Positions 18,401-24,600 of a DNA stretch of 64,000 bases are shown in pieces. Position 1 is the first letter of the stretch; each line of letters opens with the position of its first letter. The translations under genes and the position numbers were made by a program. Below the pieces are notes generated by a model. The model was not told the origin of the DNA, did not search any database, and worked only from the letters and a program-made list of their open reading frames with translations. This DNA comes from Algoriphagus terrigena DSM 22685 (lineage in GTDB: Bacteria; Bacteroidota; Bacteroidia; Cytophagales; Cyclobacteriaceae): contig NZ_AUBW01000004.1 in the NCBI RefSeq assembly GCF_000429445.1, positions 124,001 to 188,000 of the forward strand, read 5' to 3'.

Positions 18401-20700
18401 CATACGCTAACAATAGCAGAACGAACGTCGGGACGCAGGAAGTGACGGCCACCATCACAGGAGCGAACTACACGACCTTGGTCCTGACTGCTGATCTGAC
18501 CATTACCCCTGCAACGATCAGCGGTATTGTTTTCGCAGACGGAAGCTTCACCTACGATGGCACGGCCAAATCTCTGGCAATCACTGGAACTCTTCCAATG
18601 GGCACCTGGGTGGCTTACGCTAACAATAGCAGAACGAACGTCGGAACTCAGGAAGTGACAGTCACAATCACAGGCTCAAATTACACGACCTTGGTCTTGA
18701 CTGCTGATCTGACCATCACACCTGCAACGATCAGCGGTATTACTTTCTCAGACGGAAGCTTTACCTACGATGGCACGGCCAAATCTCTGGCAATAGCAGG
18801 GACTCTTCCGATGGAAACTTCGGTGGACTACGCTAACAACTCCAGAACGAACGTCGGAACTCAGGAAGTAACGGCCACGATCACCGGCTCAAACTACACA
18901 ACCTTGGTCTTGACTGCTGATCTGACCATTACCCCTGCAGCGTTCAGCGGTGTCACTTTTGCAGACGGAAGCTTTACCTACGATGGCACCGCCAAATCTC
19001 TGGCAATAGCAGGGACTCTTCCGATGGGAACTTCGGTAGCCTACGCTAACAACTCCAGAACGAATGTCGGAACTCAGGAAGTGACCGCCACCATCACAAG
19101 CTCAAACTACACAACCTTGGTCTTGACTGCTGATCTGACCATTACCCCTGCAACGATCAGCGGTGTCACTTTCACAGACGGAAGCTTTACCTACGATGGC
19201 ACCGCCAAATCTCTGGCAATAGCAGGGACTCTTCCGATGGGAACTTCGGTGGGTTATGCTAACAACTCCAGAACTAACGTCGGAACTCAAGAAGTGACGG
19301 CCACCATCACAGGAGCGAACTATACTACAAAAGTGCTGAAGGCAGATCTAACGATCACGCCGGCTACACTGACCATTACCGTAGGCACTGGCCAAAGCAA
19401 GTTGTACGGTACGGCTGATCCTGAACTGACCTATACCGTTTCGGGATTGAAAGGTGCGGATACCGAATCCATTCTTACCGGCACACTTTCCCGCGTACCA
19501 GGTGAGGAAGTTGGCAGCTATGCCATCACGATAGGAACCCTCGCCGCCGGGACAAACTATTCGATTGACTATACGGGTGCAGACTTCGAAATCCTCACCA
19601 ACGACACGGATGGTGATGACGTACCGGATGACGTGGAGGAAACTCAGGGAACCGACCCTAAAGATCCAACGGACTATCAGGATACAGACGTAGACGATGT
19701 GCCGGACTATGTAGAGGAGCAAACGGGAACTGATCCAAGTGATCCGGGAGACTACCAGGATACAGACGAAGACGGGACTCCGGACTATGTCGAAGAGCAG
19801 AAGGGGACGGACCCTAACGACGGAACAGACTTTCCGGATGAAGATGGAGATGGCGTTCCAGACTATGTCCAGCAAAGAGCCGTGAGCGAATTTGTCACTG
19901 GAAGCCTGGAAGCGGTCTGGGGAACTTCAGCCGATGACCTCACAGTTCCTGCCGAAGTAGTGGCGATCACGTCCAAAGGCGAGTTTGTCAATCTGACGGT
20001 GACTTGGGATCTGAAAGGCTACGACGGCATGAGCACAGGCTCCACCACCTATTCGGGTACCGCAGAAGTGACTGAGGGACTGTTCAATCCGTATGGCTTG
20101 CAGCCAATGCTGGAGATCACGGTGCTGGCTAAGCCCGCGCCACAGGATGTGACGCTGAGCAATAACAGCTTCATTGCTGTTCCTGACCAGTATTTCCAAG
20201 AGATCGGAGGCTTTACCGTGATAGATCCTACGGATAACATACATACTTTGACCTTGGTGGATGGGGCCGCAGACAATGGCTACTTCGAAGTACTCGACGG
20301 CATCCTCTTCTGGAGCAGCGCGGATCCTGCGGCCGGTCGAACAGACTTTAGCATTCTACTCAGCGTAACAGACCGAGCTGGCAATGAACTGCAGAAATCC
20401 TTCCAGATCACCAGGCAGCGCACGCCGCTGGATCAGTTGGAAGTGCCGAATACCTTCACTCCTAACGGAGATGGCGTAAACGACACATGGGGCGTACCCG
20501 GTCTCCAGTACTTCACGGGAGGAAGAGTGCAGGTATTCGATCGTGGTGGACAACGTATATTCTATACCGAAAAGCCCCAAGAAAGATGGGATGGCACATT
20601 TGAAGGCAAAGAAATGCCAGCAGGTTCTTATGTATGGATCGTAGAATCGCGCGAGTCTGGGGAAGTACGCAGAGGGGTATTGACCCTGCTGAAGAAGTAA
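9496..20700 (+). CDS. Giant multidomain surface adhesin with SprB repeats, MBG repeats and type-B T9SS sorting domain
   Basis: A 3734-residue exported protein. I start at ATG 9496; a TTG two codons upstream (9490) is also possible. Order of parts: signal peptide (about 1-25, ending GYSQ); beta-sandwich and Ig-like domains with an internal duplication around SGEGTIRLDL / SGEGSIQVKL (about 26-1084); three exact 101-residue cadherin/He_PIG-type units (1085-1387); further Ig-like domains; four SprB repeats (about 1747-2055); a fibronectin-like segment; ten MBG units of about 79 residues and six of 71 residues interleaved (2156-3368); an acidic thrombospondin-3-like calcium-binding stretch (about 3369-3461) with repeats like DGDGVPDYV; a final Ig pair; and the C-terminal sorting domain from residue 3648 with VPNTFTPNGDGVNDTW. 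That domain directs secretion by the type IX system and surface attachment. SprB repeats are known from gliding adhesins. sprF follows, as expected for this class. Confidence 0.95.
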   Translation: MKFLSPKSYFLVALSLIFCSIGYSQTTTVTFNELTGDTFLSLNGTKIYDNSGVRFEIFSGSNAGAAVSSTTSGFGGTRALDDTNTVPGGVTGWKIKKTDSSPFQLISIWLQRGDPIASASGTVKAYKSGAQVGATVNVTFDSQSAGAKSFASNPDFYDIDEVRIEGVDIFIYIDNFAFAPALIPVDSDPPLVTGISPVGAPLTTATSVNFSVSFSKTAKNVSSDDFVLTTAGTAGTIGSVSGSGSSYTVAVTGISGEGTIRLDLKSGTNIANEDDIQGTPAFTSGQPHTVSACFVETFETETDASTSFSGNGANFSLGTGLEIEKRGGFGAGHSGGFVINNNTAGSFSLTSATEFTMSTVDLFLSDQTNGDNPTANGTIVITGKKGGADQFTISKSTGFPTSTVSNGGFFTINFATDGAGNYRNINVDELVFTLSGGFTQLAIDNFNFCKAVSLVDTQAPVVQSISKTGSPLSTSSGVNFQVLFNENATNVTLDDFTLIRTGTVTGALTSISGSGFNYTLGVTGISGEGSIQVKLNAGTNIQDALGNTPPFEFLNGQIHLVGACYIETFESLINGATSFSSNGKAFTIGGNWAVKDRTGFGIGPSSKFLENTGSGTYTIAVDAPVQFSKLALFLTSNTGGAPSPTSDGTVTIRGKDGATTAYTITKTTGFPTDFSSNQGYFYIDFSTEGGVDNSETYVDGLEIEIGGSFIYLALDNLEFCSDFEAPSGYTVAIDQAQIDDANAAAASFTFADAEVGATYDYTFSSDGGGTDVTGSGTVATLTDQITSINLSGLGGGTVTLSVTLTDPSGNTGAVATDTKQRIVNAAPVATAPTAPSVSEDTSADLPDDIEITDGESDDQSVTFTITGGTLSLGTTGVTFGGGGNGSASFTASGTLAAINTALDAATFTPIANLFGTGVATIAFVSNDGTVDSNTASGTFDIAGVNDDPTFGGIINSITVVEDEYPAYLRDALSSGLFQDIDAGLSDVSLTIATSQGVIGISNPAGYGVSQSGHNTPTLILTGPAANIESFLNIDTNAALILPNNLSGPNAITITLTANDKGNTGDGGGNDVVVGTVNVNITPVNDAPTVANLIPNQNASEDAAFNFQFAANTFEDVDLGNTLTYTAELVGGGALPGWLSFDAATRTFSGTPTNGDVGTVSIKVTAADGNGESVFDEFDIVVANVNSAPTVANPIPNQSATEDIAFSFQFAVSTFEDADAGTTLTYTAGLDGGGLLPAWLSFDGLTRTFSGTPTNANVETVSITVTADDGNLGTISDSFDIVVANVNDAPTVANPIPNQNATEDMAFNFQFAANTFEDVDLGSTLVYTAELAGGGALPVWLSFDAATRTFSGTPTNANVGTVSVNVSADDGNVGTISDSFDIAVAAINDAPVNSIPGSQVTGQNTSLVFNGGGGNQISISDVDAGASSVRLTLTATNGTLTLSGTVGLVFNIGDGTSDASMGMEGSISDVNNALNGLTFSPTSGYYGAAAVQISTNDLGNTGSGGPLTDTDEIQVTVNSINPVVTGVSSTTANGTYGVDSPIVVAVTFNQNILVNTAGGTPRLLLETGSTDREATYTSGSGTETLLFAYTVVAGDVSADLDYQSTSALSLNGATLRNIPGNNATLTLPNPGAAGSLGANKALVIDAVKPSGYSVLIDQDPIITTNQTAVSFTFAGAEVGATFNYSFSSSGGGTSVSGSGTVASMTQQVAGIDLTSLAIGTITLSASLTDPTGNIGDEVSDTSQKLAPITAAITAQTDVACNGDNTGSLTVEVSGGMANYTYSWSNGTIVAGTSSSTNDLTSLIAGGYSVTVTDENGQIAMASATITEPSALLIAIGSQTDVSCFGGSDGSATISVSGGTGEYSYSWAPSGGDAATALGLTVGMYTVTVTDANGCSASQSFDISQPTALVASTSQIDAVCGVGGSASVTPSGGAGGYTYLWSSGSTSSIATGLAAGNHSVLITDMNGCELTKNFTIGGAFTLNATTSQSDVSCFGGNDGSATVTVQEGIGPFDYQWTGGGGTGATATGLAAGPYSVTVTDANGCSKILNVTITQPATASLTTAAVTGVTFSGATLGGTISTSEVGCASETGVVYSTSPGPDLTDSKEVMTITGGEFSEVISGLALTTTYYAKAYSTNSNGITVYGNEVSFTTSDLTVLNVTADAQSKVFGQADPALTYTYSGLNPGDDISSVLTGALSREIGEDVGDYAIQQGTLSVIPGSGYSLSYVSADFSITPATVTGVTFTDGSFVYDGTVKSLAIAGTLPAGTSVSYTGNSRTDVGTQEVTAMITGGNYADLVLKADLTVTPATLAIIADTGQTKIYGTVDPMLTYSSTGLVAGDNITGALNRMPGENAGLYAISQGTLSAGSNYTIDFTSADFEITKATLNLTATAGQTKIYGNADPTFAYTATGFENGDTNVILAGALDRTAGESVGAYAIGLGTLSAGANYTISYTGEDFEITPATLNVTANAGQSKAYGSADPIFAYTATGLQNGDTNAVFTGALDRTAGETVGAYAIGLGSLSAGANYTINYTGADFTIGTQLLQVTVTAGQSKVYGNADPVFTYSATGFENGDTNTVLTGSLQRTAGENVGLYAISQGTLSAGSNYTINFTSANFEITKTTLNVTADAGQTKVYGDAEPTLTYTATGFENGDTNTVLTGTIERTSGENVGLYVISQGTLSAGGNYTINFTPADFEITKATLNVTADAGQTKVYGNAEPALTYTATGFQNGDTNSVFSGALNRAAGEGVGAYAIGLGSLSAGANYTINFTGSDFEITARTLQISANPDQAKVYGSADPVFAFTATNFGNGDTESILTGALARETGENIGEYAILIGSLNAGSNYVIDFTSATFTIAAKVLNVTADTGQTKIFGTVDPVFSYAVSGFENGDNASILTGELERASGENVGAYAINLGSLNAGENYAINYIGADFVITKATISGISLTDASFVFDGSAKSLSISGALPTGTSVAYANNSRTNVGTQEVTATITGANYTTLVLTADLTITPATISGIVFADGSFTYDGTAKSLAITGTLPMGTWVAYANNSRTNVGTQEVTVTITGSNYTTLVLTADLTITPATISGITFSDGSFTYDGTAKSLAIAGTLPMETSVDYANNSRTNVGTQEVTATITGSNYTTLVLTADLTITPAAFSGVTFADGSFTYDGTAKSLAIAGTLPMGTSVAYANNSRTNVGTQEVTATITSSNYTTLVLTADLTITPATISGVTFTDGSFTYDGTAKSLAIAGTLPMGTSVGYANNSRTNVGTQEVTATITGANYTTKVLKADLTITPATLTITVGTGQSKLYGTADPELTYTVSGLKGADTESILTGTLSRVPGEEVGSYAITIGTLAAGTNYSIDYTGADFEILTNDTDGDDVPDDVEETQGTDPKDPTDYQDTDVDDVPDYVEEQTGTDPSDPGDYQDTDEDGTPDYVEEQKGTDPNDGTDFPDEDGDGVPDYVQQRAVSEFVTGSLEAVWGTSADDLTVPAEVVAITSKGEFVNLTVTWDLKGYDGMSTGSTTYSGTAEVTEGLFNPYGLQPMLEITVLAKPAPQDVTLSNNSFIAVPDQYFQEIGGFTVIDPTDNIHTLTLVDGAADNGYFEVLDGILFWSSADPAAGRTDFSILLSVTDRAGNELQKSFQITRQRTPLDQLEVPNTFTPNGDGVNDTWGVPGLQYFTGGRVQVFDRGGQRIFYTEKPQERWDGTFEGKEMPAGSYVWIVESRESGEVRRGVLTLLKK
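12748..13656 (+). repeat. Three 303-bp tandem units in the adhesin gene
   Basis: Three consecutive in-frame units start at 12748, 13051 and 13354, each 303 bp (101 residues). All open with APTVAN-IPNQ and carry the WLSFD and TRTFSGTPTN motifs of putative Ig / dystroglycan-type cadherin-like domains. They are diverged in sequence but not in length. Confidence 0.9.
16411..18297 (+). repeat. Eight tandem MBG-type units (76 or 79 residues) in the adhesin gene
   Basis: Eight consecutive units fill this block: one of 228 bp followed by seven of exactly 237 bp. Each has a QTK-YG core near its start, NGDTN in the middle and a final NYTI-F--ADFEIT. Two related units lie outside the block, at about 15961-16197 and 19363-19600. 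Several neighbouring units keep long near-identical DNA stretches, so unit number could vary by recombination. Confidence 0.9.
18298..19362 (+). repeat. Five tandem 213-bp MBG-type units in the adhesin gene
   Basis: Exactly five units of 213 bp begin at 18298, 18511, 18724, 18937 and 19150. Each encodes a 71-residue domain with DGSFTYDGTAKSLAI, NNSRTNVGTQEVT and LVLTADLTITPA type motifs. Units 2 to 5 are much more alike in DNA than unit 1, pointing to recent duplication or gene conversion. A sixth, older unit sits apart at 16198-16410. Confidence 0.93.
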
Positions 20701-20714
20701 AAATATAAATACTC

Positions 20715-20752
20715 AAACAGGGAGATGTTTCTAGATCATTCTCCCTGTTTTT
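20715..20752 (+). terminator. Terminator hairpin between adhesin and sprF genes
   Basis: An 11-bp perfect stem (20715-20725 AAACAGGGAGA with 20740-20750) with a 14-base loop and five T residues. It lies 14 bases after the adhesin stop and 28 bases before the sprF start, so it may act as an attenuator that sets sprF expression below or apart from the adhesin. Confidence 0.75.
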
Positions 20753-20780
20753 ACACAACACTTTTCAATCGATTTACAAA

Positions 20781-21740
20781 ATGAGAAAATTTAGCTATCT
20801 GGTACTGGTGTTGATTTGGGGCTTGATCAGCACCGATTCATTGGCTCAAAACAGAAAATTTGTCTCACAATTTTCTGAGTTTCAAAGCTATTTTAATCCC
20901 GCTCTTACGGGGTATGAGGGGAGCGTGGTCAGAGGATTTGTGCGTAGCCAATGGGGAGGTATCGAAGGCGCCCCAAAAACCTATTTTTTCAATGCGGAGC
21001 TTGATTTTGGAGAATTGGCAGGCGAAGAAGATCCTGCATTGATGGGCAAAAACGCGATATCGGCCAATTTCCTTCAGGACAATTTTGGTGCCTTTCGCGA
21101 AAACGAAATCATGCTCAACTATGCATCTAGAATCCGCCTAACCGAACGCCACAACTTGCGGTTGGGAGTTGGCATCAACTACCAAAGCATTCGCCTGGAC
21201 GGAAATGCGCTTTCGTCGGAAGAGCAAAATGATCCGGTTTTGGGACAATATCTTGGTTCATTCTCCAATATGAATGTGTTGGATTTAAACTTGGGAATCG
21301 CTCTTACCCATGCCAACTACTATTTCTCCTACGGTGTCCAGCGAGTGACTGGCGGAGAAATCCAAAACGGAGATGAATTCATCAATGGCTATCCGGCCGA
21401 GCAAATGGTCATGGCCGGCTACAGAGAAGCGCTGGGACAGAATCTGGCGGTTTCTGCCAATGGATTTTACCGAACCAGAAAAGACCTTCCGGATGTCTTC
21501 GAATTCAACCTCAAAGTTTTGCTGAAAGATGTGGTATGGTTGGGAGTCGGGAATCGGGTCAATTATGCAAACAGCCTGCAGGCTGGATTTATTTTTGGAA
21601 AATTCCGAGCTGGATATGTGTACGAGTACCCCTTGATCAATAGCTATCTACTTCCGGGAGGAGTTCATGAGTTTTCATTGGTGATCAATCTTTTCAGACC
21701 CAACGAAAGAAGAAACGATGGAGAGGTGCTAATCTGGTAG
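20781..21740 (+). CDS. PorP/SprF family type IX secretion outer-membrane protein
   Basis: A 319-residue outer-membrane protein of the PorP/SprF family. It starts with a signal peptide (about residues 1-22, ending DSLAQ) and continues with SQFSEFQSYFNPALTGY, the typical family entry motif, followed by many short amphipathic beta strands that suit a barrel. In Flavobacterium johnsoniae SprF is needed for secretion and attachment of SprB, and such genes normally lie directly after a type-B sorting-domain protein. The position 80 bases after the giant adhesin gene fits this partner role exactly. The core T9SS genes (gldKLMN, sov, porV) are not in this window. No gene symbol is given because the genome probably has several paralogues. 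Confidence 0.92.
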   Translation: MRKFSYLVLVLIWGLISTDSLAQNRKFVSQFSEFQSYFNPALTGYEGSVVRGFVRSQWGGIEGAPKTYFFNAELDFGELAGEEDPALMGKNAISANFLQDNFGAFRENEIMLNYASRIRLTERHNLRLGVGINYQSIRLDGNALSSEEQNDPVLGQYLGSFSNMNVLDLNLGIALTHANYYFSYGVQRVTGGEIQNGDEFINGYPAEQMVMAGYREALGQNLAVSANGFYRTRKDLPDVFEFNLKVLLKDVVWLGVGNRVNYANSLQAGFIFGKFRAGYVYEYPLINSYLLPGGVHEFSLVINLFRPNERRNDGEVLIW

Positions 21741-22162
21741 CTGAGGGAGAACCAGCATAGGGTCAATTCAAATTTTAAACACACACTAAGCTGAAAATAG
21801 GCCTACTCACCTTTCCCATCACTTACCTGGTCGTCAAACCCAGATCGATGAGAAACTATACTTAAATCCTCTCTTCTTCCTGACAGTAAAAAGGATGTCC
21901 TTAGATTGACCGAGCAACCGTTCCAGAGCGAGCTTGTTGACCGAAATCCAGAAATTGTCAAACGTTTTTCAGATGGAAGCTTGTTTCAACTTTTCGAAGC
22001 AAAGAATCCAGTCATTTAGCGATACGGAGACAATCATCTTTCGAACTATTCCCTATATTAGTTCTAGCTCGATATCAGAGGATTGGACTTACAAAACGAA
22101 AGCCCAGAACTTCTGAACTATGGGTGATCTGACCAGTTTGAACCCGTAAAACAATCCCGATC
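21741..22162. other. 422-base region with possible gene remnant
   Basis: No intact gene. One forward frame is open for about 55 codons, from a stop near 21850 to the TAG at about 22017, and gives a protein-like stretch including NPEIVKRFSDGSLFQLFEA, with no suitable start codon. Codon use looks unlike the strongly expressed neighbours and the region is more A+T rich. It could be a decayed gene end or chance. I do not recognise the family. Confidence 0.35.
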
Positions 22163-22822
22163 ATGAAAACCACCCTTTTTCTATTTTCCTCTCTCATCCT
22201 AGTCAGTGCCTGTCAACAGAAGACTGAGATGCCCGACACACTCCCCTTCCAAGTGGCCAAAGCCTATGGAATCGAAAATTTTGACAAGGTCAATTCTATT
22301 GCATATACCTGGAACGTGCAGCGGGATTCAGTAAATGTCCTTTCAAGAGATTGGAAATGGAATATCAAGGACAGCACAGTCTATTACTCCGGCCCGGACA
22401 CCACGTTTACTTATAGTTTAACTGCTGATTCGTTGCCAAAGCAGGACGGAGGGTTTATCAACGATAAATACTGGGCAATGATGCCTTTTCAATTGGCCTG
22501 GGATCAGGGCTATACTTTTGAGACGGTCGAGAATGTTCCCTCTCCCATCAAAGGAGCAAATTCAACCAAGCTCACCATCATCTATCAATCGGGAGAAGCC
22601 GAGTCTATGGGAATGGGATACACTCCAGGTGATGCATATGATCTCTATTTGGATGAAAATTTGATGATTACCGAATGGGTTTTCAGAAGAGGAAACGGTG
22701 CCGAAGGCCGCCCGGTCACTTGGGAAACTGTTGAAAGTCATGGTCCTCTGAAGTTTGTCACCGAACACTTCAATGCCGAAGGAAAAAGGACGCTGTGGAT
22801 ATCAAATATCAAAGTGGAATAG
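22163..22822 (+). CDS. Putative lipoprotein of unknown function
   Basis: A 219-residue protein with a lipoprotein signal (LILVSAC, lipid-modified Cys at residue 17), so it is expected in the outer or inner membrane facing the periplasm. The mature part is rich in aromatic residues and predicted beta structure, with motifs such as WKWNIKDSTVYYSG and DAYDLYLDENLMI that are reminiscent of LolA/LolB-like or DUF6503-type lipid-binding barrels seen in other Bacteroidota lipoproteins. I cannot name a family with confidence. It is monocistronic, with a long non-coding gap upstream and a terminator downstream. Confidence 0.75.
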   Translation: MKTTLFLFSSLILVSACQQKTEMPDTLPFQVAKAYGIENFDKVNSIAYTWNVQRDSVNVLSRDWKWNIKDSTVYYSGPDTTFTYSLTADSLPKQDGGFINDKYWAMMPFQLAWDQGYTFETVENVPSPIKGANSTKLTIIYQSGEAESMGMGYTPGDAYDLYLDENLMITEWVFRRGNGAEGRPVTWETVESHGPLKFVTEHFNAEGKRTLWISNIKVE

Positions 22823-22844
22823 GTCAAAATCAAAACTCTTATTC

Positions 22845-22873
22845 AAGCCTTGAGTCAAACCCAAGGCTTTTTT
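22845..22873 (+). terminator. Rho-independent terminator after the lipoprotein gene
   Basis: An 8-bp stem (22845-22852 AAGCCTTG with 22862-22869 CAAGGCTT) followed by a run of T, 22 bases after the stop codon. Confidence 0.75.
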
Positions 22874-22928
22874 GTTTCGAGGAAAAGTTGGCTAAACTTT
22901 TTCTTTAAATTGAAAAAAACCAAATGCA

Positions 22929-23828
22929 ATGAACGATTCAACCCAAACTACCCGACGTGAATTTCTTCTCAAATCCGGAGCATTGGTAGCTGCCGGATTG
23001 CTTGCAAATCCCTTTTCTTCCTTCGCCTCAGTGTCTGCAAAACCGTGGACAGTTGGAGAAATCATAGACGCATTCATTGCCCAAGTTCCCAATGCACCTT
23101 TTGCCCAAACGGTCGACACCATCAAAGTCGGCTCCAGAGATACGGTGGTGACCGGCGTGGTGACGACGATGTTTACCACCTTGGAAATCATCCGAAAAGC
23201 CATCGAACTCAAGGCCAACCTGATCATTCCACACGAACCGACTTTTTTTTCGGGACAGGACGAAACCGATTACCTTCTGAGTGATCCGGTCTTTCGGGGG
23301 AAATATGATCTGATGGAAAAAAACGGGATTACGCTCTGGAGAAACCACGACTATGTACATCGGATGCGGGACGACGGAGTACGGATCGGCGTTGTGGAGG
23401 AACTGGGCTGGACCAACTACTATCAGGCAAAAAGCCCAGTGCTCAACATTCCAAAAACCAATCTCAGAGAACTGATCAATCACATCAAAACCAGCATGGG
23501 CGTGCCCGCCATGCGCTATGTCGGAGACCTCAGCCAGCCCTGTAGCAAAGTGTTGCTGCTACCCGGCGCAGTGGGTGGCAGAAGGCAAATAGAAGGCATC
23601 ATGAAAGAAAAACCGGACGTCCTCGTCTGCGGAGAATCCAACGAATGGGAAACTCCCGAGTACGTCCGTGCCGCCAACGAGATGGGAATCAAGCTCTCCA
23701 TGATCGAGATTGGCCACTCAGCGAGCGAGGAGGGCGGGTCTGAATTCGTCAAAAACTGGCTCAATGAAAATATGCCCGGGCTGCCTGCTTTCCACATTCC
23801 GTCGGGGAATTCGCTTCAGATTTTCTAA
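22929..23828 (+). CDS. Nif3-like dinuclear metal-centre protein with Tat signal
   Basis: A 299-residue member of the NIF3 (DUF34) family, which binds two metal ions between a pair of lobes. The metal-binding motifs IIPHEPTFF (about residue 100) and IGHSASEEGG (near 270) are visible. The first 35 residues carry a twin-arginine signal, TRREFLLKSGALVAAG, followed by an Ala-rich hydrophobic stretch. Most Nif3 proteins are cytosolic, so an exported version is unusual. The product may act on a periplasmic or extracellular metabolite; the family's reactions are poorly known, with GTP cyclohydrolase-like and hydrolase activities proposed. It is preceded by a terminator and ends against the convergent dps gene with a shared hairpin. 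Confidence 0.85.
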   Translation: MNDSTQTTRREFLLKSGALVAAGLLANPFSSFASVSAKPWTVGEIIDAFIAQVPNAPFAQTVDTIKVGSRDTVVTGVVTTMFTTLEIIRKAIELKANLIIPHEPTFFSGQDETDYLLSDPVFRGKYDLMEKNGITLWRNHDYVHRMRDDGVRIGVVEELGWTNYYQAKSPVLNIPKTNLRELINHIKTSMGVPAMRYVGDLSQPCSKVLLLPGAVGGRRQIEGIMKEKPDVLVCGESNEWETPEYVRAANEMGIKLSMIEIGHSASEEGGSEFVKNWLNENMPGLPAFHIPSGNSLQIF

Positions 23829-23832
23829 AACG

Positions 23833-23864
23833 CAAGAAGGCTGCCCCTATAGACAGCCTTCTTG
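23833..23864. terminator. Bidirectional terminator between nif3-like and dps genes
   Basis: A perfect 11-bp stem (23833-23843 CAAGAAGGCTG with 23854-23864) with a 10-base loop, between two convergent genes. T/A tracts on both sides are short. Confidence 0.7.
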
Positions 23865-23883
23865 ATTCTGATTCAGCCCAGAC

Positions 23884-24381
23884 TTATTTTTTATACATGG
23901 TAAACATCCACATTCTCTTCTCCAAATCGCCGACAAACTTGGTCAGCATATCCGTCGTGGCAATGTCACCCGCCTCCTCTGACTGCATGGCTACCTTCCG
24001 ATGAGAAGTTATCAGCACTCCGAGGCCAGTGATTACGTGAGTCACGCATTCATCTCCTGAGAATACATCTGTGATTTCCTTGTGAATGGTGGCTTTCAGG
24101 TAGTCTGAATAAGCATGACTGGGTTTGTATCCGATCATTAGGATTCGTTCGGCCAACTCATCGATTGACTGATAGAGTCTGGTGTAGAGCTCCTCAAATT
24201 TGACGTGGAGTGTAAAAAAGTCGTCACCCTTCACATTCCAGTGAAATCCCCTGACATTTTGATAGAACACGTGGTAGTCGGCCAACAGGTCATTGAGCTG
24301 GCCGTTTAATTTTTTCATCTGCTTTTCGTCCAGATTCAGATGATTGGACAGCGTGGCTTTTTGATTGGTTGCGGTAGTCAT
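23884..24381 (-). CDS. dps: Dps family DNA-protection ferritin-like protein
   Basis: A 165-residue Dps/ferritin-like protein that oxidises and stores iron with hydrogen peroxide and protects DNA in stationary phase. The ferroxidase region is seen in QNVRGFHWNVKGDDFF (about residues 40-55) and the following FEELYTRLYQSIDELAERI, which hold the His, Asp and Glu ligands typical of Dps dodecamers. Length matches the family. It is the first gene of a run of minus-strand stress-type genes (YihY/BrkB, coiled-coil lipoprotein, CsbD), although gaps of 200 bases or more suggest separate promoters. Cytoplasmic. Confidence 0.93.
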   Translation of the reverse strand: MTTATNQKATLSNHLNLDEKQMKKLNGQLNDLLADYHVFYQNVRGFHWNVKGDDFFTLHVKFEELYTRLYQSIDELAERILMIGYKPSHAYSDYLKATIHKEITDVFSGDECVTHVITGLGVLITSHRKVAMQSEEAGDIATTDMLTKFVGDLEKRMWMFTMYKK

Positions 24382-24600
24382 AGCTAGTGTATTTTGGTTG
24401 CCACAAATCGCTCAACATTAAGGCCATTGCCGACTTGTTGAAGCAAATTTCAACCGCACTTACTTTTATAAAATTAAATTTTGCCGCACGCCATTCGGAC
24501 AGGGCTTTCTTTTACATTAACTGCCAGCTCCACGTCTGGAGAGTCTGCCAAAGTCCACAGAATGTGGAAAAATCCTCCGGATTGAGAGCAGTGCAGATAG

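Noticed and set aside
16198..19362. Regular repeats suggesting a CRISPR array
   Set aside because: Units are 213 or 237 bp, in frame and fully coding; there are no spacers and no cas genes.
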